In this document: positions 1 to 7,144 of the stretch, piece after piece | Layout: each line of letters begins with the position of its first letter | Numbering within the stretch: position 1 is the stretch's first letter | Assembly: GCA_017960525.1 (NCBI GenBank) | Contig: JAGCZA010000139.1 | Coordinates: forward strand, 1-52,178 | Reading direction: 5' to 3' | DNA: 52,178 nt | DNA from: Prevotella sp. | GTDB lineage: Bacteria > Bacteroidota > Bacteroidia > Bacteroidales > Bacteroidaceae | Notes under the pieces: model-generated | The model's database searches: none | Seen by the model: the letters and a program-made list of their open reading frames with translations, nothing else | Told to the model about the DNA's origin: nothing | Made by a program: the position numbers and the translations under genes

Positions 1-60
1 CAATCTCCAGACATGGGAAAAATGTGTCTGGAAGGGGATTTCTTGGCAGTTGTTGAGTAA
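1..60 (+). CDS. C-terminal end of an unidentified protein (partial)
   Basis: Frame 1 is open from the window edge to a TAA at 58-60 and gives 19 residues ending GDFLAVVE. It has the same orientation as purE, about 100 bp upstream of it. A short hairpin (CCAGACA, loop, TGTCTGG, about 8-31) lies within this reading frame. The fragment is too short to assign a family, and it is possible that this is not a gene. Confidence 0.4.
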   Translation, partial: QSPDMGKMCLEGDFLAVVE

Positions 61-158
61 AAATAAAGTAAAAACGAATATAAAACAATTAAAAAACAAT
101 AAAAGTCAGACCAATTATTTGGTTTGCAACATAGAAGAAGCTGACAATCAATAAAACT

Positions 159-665
159 ATGGAACCAGTAGTAAGCATTATCATGGGCAGCACCAGCGAC
201 CTGCCCGTTATGGAGAAAGCCTGCCGTCTGCTTGACGAACTGCAGGTGCCGTTTGAAATGAACGCCCTCTCGGCCCACCGCACGCCGCAGGCCGTAGAGC
301 AGTTTGCTTGCCAAGCCCAGGGGCGCGGCATACGTGTGATTATCGCCGGTGCGGGTATGGCGGCTGCTCTGCCTGGTGTCATTGCCGCGCAGACTACGTT
401 GCCCGTCATTGGTGTGCCCATCAAGGGTATGCTCGACGGTCTCGACGCCCTGCTCTCAATTGTGCAGATGCCGCCGGGCATTCCCGTGGCCACCGTTGGC
501 GTGAATGGCGCACAGAACGCAGCCATCCTGGCCTGCCAGATGCTTGCCCTTTCCGACGAGGCATTGGCAGCCCGGCTTAGTGACTATAAGAATGGTTTGA
601 AAACAAAGATTGAAAAGGCTAATCAGGAACTGGCAGATGTGAAGTATGAGTACAAGACGAATTAG
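159..665 (+). CDS. purE: N5-carboxyaminoimidazole ribonucleotide mutase PurE
   Basis: Class I PurE of de novo purine synthesis, a cytosolic enzyme that converts N5-CAIR to CAIR. The 168-residue length is normal. The N-terminal IMGSTSD motif, the SAHRTP loop near residue 40 and the glycine-rich AGAGMAAALPG stretch are the family's substrate-binding segments. The usual His of the AGAAHLPG motif is replaced here (MAAALPG), a variation worth noting. The ATG at 159 starts directly before the conserved first strand. The last 20 bp overlap ispG, so the two are probably co-transcribed and translationally coupled. The A+T-rich stretch 61-158 upstream shows no convincing TTTG/TAnnTTTG promoter. Confidence 0.95.
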   Translation: MEPVVSIIMGSTSDLPVMEKACRLLDELQVPFEMNALSAHRTPQAVEQFACQAQGRGIRVIIAGAGMAAALPGVIAAQTTLPVIGVPIKGMLDGLDALLSIVQMPPGIPVATVGVNGAQNAAILACQMLALSDEALAARLSDYKNGLKTKIEKANQELADVKYEYKTN

Positions 666-2103
666 TAGTGTTGCCCGCGTGGGCAATATCGCCATTGGGG
701 GCGAAAACCCTATCAGAATACAGTCGATGGCCACCGTCGACACCAACGACACCGAGGGCTGCGTGGCCCAGGCCAAGCGAATCATCGATGCCGGCGGCGA
801 ACTGGTGCGTTTCACCACGCAAGGCACCCGCGAGGCTGAGAATATGAAGAACATCTCGGAGCGGCTGAAGGCCGACGACTACCCGCAGCCGCTGGTGGCC
901 GACGTGCATTTCCAGGCCCATGTGGCCGACGTGGCAGCCCGCTACTGCGAGAAAGTGCGCATCAATCCAGGCAACTATGTGGACCCAGGCCGCACGTTCA
1001 AGCATTTGGAGTACACCGACGAGGAGTATGCCGCCGAAATGAAAAAGATTGAGGCGAAACTCGTGCCCTTCATCAATATATGCAAGGAGCACCATACTGC
1101 TGTGCGTATCGGTGTGAACCACGGTTCGCTTTCCGACCGTATTATGTCGCGCTACGGCGACACGCCGGAGGGCATTGTGGAGAGTTGTATGGAGTTCCTG
1201 CGCATCTTCCGTCGCGAGCAGTTCGGCGATGTGGTCATCAGCATCAAGGCTTCCAACACCGTGGTGATGGTGCAGAGTGTGCGCCTGTTGGTGAAGGCGA
1301 TGGATGCCGAGGATATGCACTACCCGTTGCACTTGGGCGTCACCGAGGCCGGCGAGGGCGAAGACGGGCGCATCAAGAGTGCGCTTGGCATTGGCGCCCT
1401 GCTCACCGAGGGCATCGGCGACACTATCCGCGTTTCGCTCTCGGAAGAGCCGGAGGCAGAGATTCCCGTGGCCCGCAAGTTGGTAGACCTCATCCCAGAG
1501 TGTACCCGCCTCAGAGCCGAGGCTGAGGCCAGCATCAGCAATGACACCATCACCCTCACGCTCGATGCTCCCGACTGGGAGACGTTCCAGTTGAAAGCTG
1601 CTATGGCTACAGGTGCGCTCCTGATTGACCGCAAGGCCACGAAGCTTATCATAAATGAGAGATTAGAAATGAGAAATGAGAAATATGATTACACTCAGGC
1701 GCAACAGTCAGCACCTGAAGGTAATCATATTTCTCATTTCTCACCTCTCACTTCTCAGTTAGAAGGTTTGGCAGACGCTATCCTCCAGGCAGCCCGCATC
1801 AAGTTCACCAAGACGGAGTACATCTCCTGCCCTGGCTGTGGGCGCACGCTCTACAACTTGCAGGAGACCATTGCCCGCATCAAGGCGGCCACCAGCCATT
1901 TGGTGGGTCTGAAGATTGGCATTATGGGCTGTATTGTGAACGGACCGGGCGAAATGGCCGATGCCGATTACGGCTACGTCGGGGCCGGTCGAGGAAAGAT
2001 TTCGCTCTACCGCAAGAAAGAGTGTGTGGCAAAGAACATCCCTGAAGCAGAGGCCGTAGACCGCCTGTTGGCGCTCATTGCCGCCGACCGCGTCAGCGGT
2101 TGA
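646..2103 (+). CDS. ispG: 4-hydroxy-3-methylbut-2-enyl diphosphate synthase IspG, with in-frame repeat insert
   Basis: Penultimate enzyme of the MEP isoprenoid pathway, a [4Fe-4S] protein that reduces MEcPP to HMBPP. The N-terminal TIM-barrel part (residues about 1-280) carries RIQSMATVDT, VADVHF, KVRINPGN and LGVTEAGEGEDGR. The C-terminal iron-sulfur domain has CPGCGRT and GCIVNGPGE, which supply the cluster Cys and Glu ligands. At 485 residues it is between the short E. coli form (about 370) and the large form usual in Bacteroidetes (600 or more), so the middle A* domain looks reduced. Residues about 337-372 are low complexity and are encoded by an inverted repeat, described separately. The start overlaps purE by 20 bp and the end overlaps the convergent helicase gene by 11 bp. 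Confidence 0.93.
   Translation: MSTRRISSVARVGNIAIGGENPIRIQSMATVDTNDTEGCVAQAKRIIDAGGELVRFTTQGTREAENMKNISERLKADDYPQPLVADVHFQAHVADVAARYCEKVRINPGNYVDPGRTFKHLEYTDEEYAAEMKKIEAKLVPFINICKEHHTAVRIGVNHGSLSDRIMSRYGDTPEGIVESCMEFLRIFRREQFGDVVISIKASNTVVMVQSVRLLVKAMDAEDMHYPLHLGVTEAGEGEDGRIKSALGIGALLTEGIGDTIRVSLSEEPEAEIPVARKLVDLIPECTRLRAEAEASISNDTITLTLDAPDWETFQLKAAMATGALLIDRKATKLIINERLEMRNEKYDYTQAQQSAPEGNHISHFSPLTSQLEGLADAILQAARIKFTKTEYISCPGCGRTLYNLQETIARIKAATSHLVGLKIGIMGCIVNGPGEMADADYGYVGAGRGKISLYRKKECVAKNIPEAEAVDRLLALIAADRVSG
1653..1757. repeat. Palindromic repeat inserted in frame in ispG
   Basis: A perfect 22-bp inverted repeat (1671-1692 against 1721-1742), with arms built from GAGAAATGAGAAAT followed by ATGATTAC, separated by 28 bp. 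Imperfect GAGA-type repeats extend it on both sides. It keeps the ispG frame open and encodes a low-complexity peptide (NERLEMRNEK ... HISHFSPLTSQ) between the barrel part and the Fe-S domain. This resembles palindromic elements that insert into coding sequence in other bacteria; that comparison is inference. Confidence 0.8.
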
Positions 2104-4756
2104 AGAACTGCCTGATGACGCCTACGTAAGGCGAGAGGGTGCGTTGGAAAGTGCGTCCCCAACGCGATATCGACTGGCGGCAATAACTGATGACCAGACG
2201 GCGGCGGGCACGCGAAATGGCAACATAGAACTTACGGGCCTCCTCCTCGCCACCATCGGCGCGACTGTTGGCAAACGCGCTGGGGAACTTGCCCTCCACG
2301 GCATCGTAGACGATAACGTGGTCGAACTCCAGACCCTTCGCCTTGTGGACGGTGGAGACGAAGACACGCTCATCCATACTGGCCGACCCGCAAAGGTCGG
2401 CCTCTTTCATAGTGCACAGGTCTTGGATATGGTGGTTCAGTTGCTCCCAAAGTGAATGGCCGGAAGAGGGCGTGAGCAGGTCGCACTCGATGTAGCGGAG
2501 AATATAGCGGAGTTTGGGCTGCGGTTCCAGACGGGCCTCGCGGCGCAGCACGTCGTAGGTGTGACGCAGTTCGTCGGCCAGGATGGGGCCGTCGGCCTCG
2601 ACAAAGAGCCGCTGGCGGGCGTGTTGGTAGAGGTCGCCGTAGACATAGCAGAAACGGTCAATAGTCTTGCGATGGCGGCTGGCGAACTGCAACTGGCGGC
2701 CCACGATGCTGCGTGCGCGGTCGTAACAATAGACCAGCAGGCTCTGCGTAGCCAGGATGTCGTCGTTGGCCAGATGGGAATTTTCGCCCTCTAATCCCAG
2801 TTGCGTGAGCAGGTTCTTCAACTTGTAACTGTGCTGGCGGGGATGCAGCAGGCGGGCCAGTTTCAGCGTGTCGAGATAGTCGGGCCAGAGCGTCGCCATC
2901 GACAACTCTGGCGCATAGCGGCGCATATTGTGCTCCATCACCTGATAGTCGTAGGTGGTGTTGTGCCCGGCAATGGCGCAGCCGCTGGCGAAACTGACAA
3001 ACTGCTGGAGACCCTCGCGATGGGAGAGGTGAGGGTGGCGCCCGTACTCCTCTATCAGCGGGTTCACCACATCGCCAAGCATAGGTGGCAGTTCGCGGTC
3101 GGTCTCAATGAAAAGGTTCAGTTGGTCGACCACACGCCCGCGCCTCACCTTGACGGCAGCCAACTGCACCACGTCGTCGTGGAAGACGTCAAGCCCTGTG
3201 GTCTCAGTATCGAACACCACGATGTCGCGCTCCTCATATTGGCGCACGAACTCGTTCAGATAGGTGGAGCGCCCGCCGTAGTCGAGGAAATCAACGGGCG
3301 TCAAGGCCAGTTCCAGCATTGACCTGACAAACTGGCGCGAACTGCTGTTAGAACTGTAAAGGTGCAGGCCCGTGAACAGTTCCGACCAGGCCAGAAAGTT
3401 GTGCTCCATAGCCACCACACTCAGATGGGCCAGGAGCACGCGAATCGTGGGCGTGGTGAAGACATCGGTGCCCGAAACCTTGAAATGGGGCAGACGGCCC
3501 AGCGCCGCACTCACCTCGTCGGCATCGCTGTTGAACGCCACCACAACGGCTACTGTCTCGTCAGGGCACTGCTCGTAGATGCGGCGCACCTCGTCGGCCA
3601 CCATATTAGCCTCGTCGGTACTGGTCGGCGCTTCCATCAACACCAGGTCGCCACTGACTGCCTGGCGCGTGTCCTGCGTCGAGGGCAGCAGGTCGCCGTC
3701 TATGCCGAGCAACTGGCCGCCAAAGGTGTTGAACACGTCGAGCAGATAGCGGGGCGACCGGTAGTTGACAAAGAAATTGTGGAAATGACCCTCCCCACAG
3801 CGTTTGTGCAGCAGGGCGAGCGTGTCGGTGCGGGCGCCCATAAACGAGAAGATGGCCTGCTGAGGGTCACCTAAGTAAACGACGGTGGGCTGGGTGTCAA
3901 GCGGGGCGGTGAATAGGTCGATAATGGCCAACTGCAGCGGGTTCAAGTCCTGTACCTCGTCGATTTGCAGCCATCGGAGCGGCCTCCGTTCCGACTGTCC
4001 TGTTTGTCCTGTTTGACGCGATGTCATCGCGTCATACGTGACGAGCAGCAAGTCCTCAAAGTCCAGCAGGTCGTTCTGCTCTTTGTAGATGGCATAGCGG
4101 TGGGCAGCGTCCAGTTGTCGGAGCAACTGCCGGGCCTCGTTGCTGATGAGCAAAGGCTGGTCGAGATAGAAGTCGGCTTTGCGGTAGAGGTCGATGGTTG
4201 TCTGGCGGGTGTAGTCCAGATGGAAAGCCACACACAGTTCCTTCAGCACATTGGCCGAAAGCGCGTCGCGGTGAACCATCAGCCCACCCGGGTGCCCCTT
4301 CTCGCACTGGTAGAGCAGATGCTGGAGGTTGATGATTTGCGAGTAGCGTTGCCGTTGGGAGGCATCGCCCAGCACGCGCAGTTCGTCCTCGCCCAGATAG
4401 TCGGCAATGATGCTGATACTCGTGTCGGTATCAATAATCGCCGAGTGCTCCGCCACGATGCCGTTCTCGAAGAGGAAACGCGAGCAGAAACGGTGAACAT
4501 TGCCCACAAACAGGTCGTCCAGACCATCGGAATCGCCCAGCCGCTCCGTGATGCGCTCACGCATACCACGCGCAGCACGGTTGGTGAACGTCAGACAAGC
4601 CATATCGGCGAAAGGCACTCCTTGGCTATGCGCCCACACGATGCGCTCTGCCAGCACCGCCGTCTTACCGCAGCCAGGAGGGGCCAGCACCAGGTGGTAG
4701 CCACCCTGCGCTTCAATCACTAACCGTTGTTCCGCGTTGAACTGTTTTTCCCCCAT
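2093..4756 (-). CDS. UvrD/Rep-family helicase with internal DEDDh (DnaQ-like) exonuclease domain
   Basis: Superfamily 1A DNA helicase of about 887 residues. Visible helicase motifs are Walker A APPGCGKT (25-32), LTFTNRAARGMRERI (Ia), IDEVQDLN (Walker B, about 265), YLGDPQQAIFSF (III), NYRSPRYLLDVF (IV), VSTVHKAKGLEFD (V, about 800) and KFYVAISRARRRL (VI). Between motifs IV and V lies a proofreading-type 3'-5' exonuclease: DTETTG (from residue 516), AGHNTTYDYQVM and HLANDDILAT, which give the D-E-D-D-H set. The combination suggests a DNA repair or processing role. A longer frame starts at 4819, but its extra 21 residues are encoded by the 22-bp repeat array, so I prefer the ATG at 4756, which begins MGEKQFNAEQ as is usual for these helicases. 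Confidence 0.9.
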   Translation of the reverse strand: MGEKQFNAEQRLVIEAQGGYHLVLAPPGCGKTAVLAERIVWAHSQGVPFADMACLTFTNRAARGMRERITERLGDSDGLDDLFVGNVHRFCSRFLFENGIVAEHSAIIDTDTSISIIADYLGEDELRVLGDASQRQRYSQIINLQHLLYQCEKGHPGGLMVHRDALSANVLKELCVAFHLDYTRQTTIDLYRKADFYLDQPLLISNEARQLLRQLDAAHRYAIYKEQNDLLDFEDLLLVTYDAMTSRQTGQTGQSERRPLRWLQIDEVQDLNPLQLAIIDLFTAPLDTQPTVVYLGDPQQAIFSFMGARTDTLALLHKRCGEGHFHNFFVNYRSPRYLLDVFNTFGGQLLGIDGDLLPSTQDTRQAVSGDLVLMEAPTSTDEANMVADEVRRIYEQCPDETVAVVVAFNSDADEVSAALGRLPHFKVSGTDVFTTPTIRVLLAHLSVVAMEHNFLAWSELFTGLHLYSSNSSSRQFVRSMLELALTPVDFLDYGGRSTYLNEFVRQYEERDIVVFDTETTGLDVFHDDVVQLAAVKVRRGRVVDQLNLFIETDRELPPMLGDVVNPLIEEYGRHPHLSHREGLQQFVSFASGCAIAGHNTTYDYQVMEHNMRRYAPELSMATLWPDYLDTLKLARLLHPRQHSYKLKNLLTQLGLEGENSHLANDDILATQSLLVYCYDRARSIVGRQLQFASRHRKTIDRFCYVYGDLYQHARQRLFVEADGPILADELRHTYDVLRREARLEPQPKLRYILRYIECDLLTPSSGHSLWEQLNHHIQDLCTMKEADLCGSASMDERVFVSTVHKAKGLEFDHVIVYDAVEGKFPSAFANSRADGGEEEARKFYVAISRARRRLVISYCRQSISRWGRTFQRTLSPYVGVIRQFFNR

Positions 4757-4844
4757 TTTATTTTGGTTCGTCCTAACTGGTAGTTTGGTTCGTCCAAACT
4801 CCCACTTTGGTTCGTCCAAACTGATAGTTTGGTTCGTCCAAATT
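4757..4844 (-). repeat. 22-bp tandem palindrome array, 4 units
   Basis: Four copies of a unit that reads AGTTTGGACGAACCAAAC plus four variable bases on the minus strand. The GGTTCGT cores start at 4765, 4787, 4809 and 4831, an exact 22-bp period. The array fills the whole gap between the aminotransferase stop (4846-4848) and the helicase ATG (4754-4756). The unit next to the helicase has the variant GTTAGGACGAACC, the same end variant as in the array at 33.8 kb. The core palindrome is GTTTGG-ACGAA-CCAAAC. Confidence 0.95.
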
Positions 4845-4845
4845 T

Positions 4846-6162
4846 TTACCCTACGGGGTTGTTCTCCGCAAAGACGACCATTCGCTCCTCAAGTTGCGCA
4901 TATTGGTGGTCCTCGATGAACGAGGTGCAGACGCGCAGACCCTCCTGGTGGCTGCCGGTGGTGATGAGGCAGATGGCCGACACACCGTAGTACATCAGTT
5001 CGCGGGCCAACTGTCCGCTGGTCATACCGGGATAGCCGATAGTAAAGTAGAAACCGTCGGCGATAGGCTGGTCGAGGTCGCGGTCGTAAACCACGTAGAA
5101 ATTATGGCGGCAGAAGATTTCCTTCAGTTTGTGGGCTCGCTCGCCATAGACTTTGATTTCGTCGCGGAAACGGTATTCTCCGTCGCAGGCGGCGCGTAGC
5201 ATTGCGGCCATTGCAAACTGGGCCGAGTGGCTTGTGCCGCTGGACAGGGCATAGAGCATACGGGTGCTGAACACCAGACCGAAGGGCAGGCCCTCGTAGC
5301 GGGCGGCCAGGTCGGGAAAGTGGCGGTGGAACAGTTTGTCGCTGATGCACGTCACGCCGATACGCTCGCCGGCATACGAGAACGCCTTGCTGCCTGAGAT
5401 AAGCAGCATATAATTGTCGGTGTAGCGGGCCACGGTGGGCTGGTAGGGTGGCTCGAAGGGAACGCTCAGGTCCTGGCGGAAATCCATAGCGAAATAGGCC
5501 AGGTCTTCCATCACGATGGCGTCGTACTTCGTGGCCAATGTGCCGATGGCCTGCAACTCCTGTTCGGTGAGGCACACCCACGACGGGTTGTTGGGATTCG
5601 AGTAGACGATGGCGCAGATGTTGCCCTGCGACAGGTAACTTTCTAATTTCGGGCCGAGTTTCTCGCCACGGAAGTCATAGACGTCGAAGGTCTCATACTT
5701 CACGCCCTGCACCTGGAGTTGCATCTTCTGAACGGGGAAGCCTGGGTCGATGAAGAGCACGGTGTCGCGTCGGTGGTCGGCCTGCGAACAAGTGAGGAAC
5801 GAGGCGAAGGTGCCCTGCATAGAGCCGCAGACGGGCACGCAGCCTTCGGGCGCGATGTCCACGCCGATGAAGGCCTTGACAAAGCGCGAGGCTTGGCGCT
5901 TCAGTTCAGGGTAGCCCTGAATGTCGGGGTAGGAGTGGGCGATGCCGTCCTTCAGGGCTTTCACCTGGGCATCGACACCCACCTGTGCGGCAGGCAGGCC
6001 GGGGATGCCCATCTCCATCTTGATATACTCCACGCCGCTTTCCTTCTCGGCCATAGCAGCCACCTGCTTCACTTCGCGGATGGTGGCTTTTGCGAAGTCC
6101 TGAATACCCATCTTGGCAATCAGACCGTCGATTATTTCTTTTTTGATAGGGGTTGGTTTCAT
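4846..6162 (-). CDS. Pyridoxal-phosphate aminotransferase, class I/II
   Basis: Fold-type I PLP enzyme of 438 residues. GSMQGTFASFL (phosphate and ring binding), YSNPNNPSW (Asn that contacts PLP), MEDLAYFAMDF (Asp that contacts the pyridine nitrogen) and SGSKAFSYAGERIG, with the Schiff-base Lys, appear in the correct order. The C-terminal small domain contains a typical substrate-binding Arg region (GLRVCTSF). The substrate cannot be read from the sequence. It is co-directional with the DUF3667 gene upstream (31 bp gap) and the helicase gene downstream, separated from the latter only by the 22-bp repeat array. Confidence 0.88.
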   Translation of the reverse strand: MKPTPIKKEIIDGLIAKMGIQDFAKATIREVKQVAAMAEKESGVEYIKMEMGIPGLPAAQVGVDAQVKALKDGIAHSYPDIQGYPELKRQASRFVKAFIGVDIAPEGCVPVCGSMQGTFASFLTCSQADHRRDTVLFIDPGFPVQKMQLQVQGVKYETFDVYDFRGEKLGPKLESYLSQGNICAIVYSNPNNPSWVCLTEQELQAIGTLATKYDAIVMEDLAYFAMDFRQDLSVPFEPPYQPTVARYTDNYMLLISGSKAFSYAGERIGVTCISDKLFHRHFPDLAARYEGLPFGLVFSTRMLYALSSGTSHSAQFAMAAMLRAACDGEYRFRDEIKVYGERAHKLKEIFCRHNFYVVYDRDLDQPIADGFYFTIGYPGMTSGQLARELMYYGVSAICLITTGSHQEGLRVCTSFIEDHQYAQLEERMVVFAENNPVG

Positions 6163-6193
6163 TTGTTTTCTGTTTATGTTCGATGATTATTGT

Positions 6194-7144
6194 TTACTGA
6201 ATTCTGCTGCCGTAAAAGATGCTGAGACAAATGGTTGCCACTACCACAGATATGAAGAAGAGAACAAAAATGCAGATGAGCGAGGCTACCACGTTGATGA
6301 ACGTGCGCACCCAGGAGTAGCCGGAAAGTTGTTTCAGCGGAATGATGGTGAACGCATACAAACACGTTTCGAGAACATCGTTTTTGATGCACAGCAAGCC
6401 AAGAGGCATCATCAGTATGGTCTGCATACTGGTGATGTAGACCATAGAGACGAAAAACTCAGGGTAGTGCAAATCGGGAATGGCCGGACATTGCCGGAAC
6501 AACAGGTAGAGCGGCAGAGATAAAATCAGCAACCCGGCCAGCAAAAAGATGTTCTGGTGGTCGAGTATGAAAGAAAACACCCGGCTGGCCGTCTTGAAAA
6601 AGAAGTCCGTAATCAGTTCGGCTTTCTTGTCGGCTTCCTGGTCTTCCTCCGTTATTTCGTTATTAGCGTATGCCGCCTCTTCTTCCTGGGCAGGATAAGT
6701 GTTGTCATTATTATACTTTTTGTCATTCAGGCCTGCGGCAAACTTCGCTTTGGCTTCTTCCAGACGGTTCTCGCCCTTGATGTTCAGACCGGAGTCTATC
6801 AGCAGGGAGAGGGCGGTCAGCAGGAAAAACAACTTGAAGGGCGGGAAGTAGGCCATCTGCATACCCATAATGTAGTCGCGAATCATATAGCCTGGACGCA
6901 GTACCAGGTCGCGCAAGGTGCGGAACATACCCCGATTGCCCAGACCCCAGACGTCGAGGAAGTTCAGAAAAGTGGCTTTCATAGAGTAGCGGCCCAGGCG
7001 GGCCGACTGGCCGCAGCGCGGACAATAGTTGCCACGAAAGTGCGTGCCACAGGTGGAGCAGTCGTGCTCCTCGTCACCTATTTCTGCCACGCGATAGGGC
7101 TGCTCTTGCCAATGTCGGAAGGCGACGTAACGTTCCTTGTTCAT
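6194..7144 (-). CDS. DUF3667 family membrane protein
   Basis: Protein of 316 residues typical of the uncharacterised Bacteroidetes DUF3667 family. An N-terminal zinc-ribbon-like CSTCG...YCPRCGQ motif (around residues 30-45) is followed by the family signature region FLDVWGLGNRGMFRTL and LVLRPGYMIRDYI. About five hydrophobic segments follow (for example FKLFFLLTALSLLI), so it is an inner-membrane protein. The middle is charged (KKYNNDNTYPAQEEE). Its ATG overlaps the stop of the upstream leucine-rich gene by 4 bp (ATGA), so the two are translationally coupled. No biochemical function is known to me. Confidence 0.8.
   Translation of the reverse strand: MNKERYVAFRHWQEQPYRVAEIGDEEHDCSTCGTHFRGNYCPRCGQSARLGRYSMKATFLNFLDVWGLGNRGMFRTLRDLVLRPGYMIRDYIMGMQMAYFPPFKLFFLLTALSLLIDSGLNIKGENRLEEAKAKFAAGLNDKKYNNDNTYPAQEEEAAYANNEITEEDQEADKKAELITDFFFKTASRVFSFILDHQNIFLLAGLLILSLPLYLLFRQCPAIPDLHYPEFFVSMVYITSMQTILMMPLGLLCIKNDVLETCLYAFTIIPLKQLSGYSWVRTFINVVASLICIFVLFFISVVVATICLSIFYGSRIQ

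Noticed and set aside
8-31. Terminator hairpin at the start of the window.
   Set aside because: It lies within an open reading frame and has no T-run.
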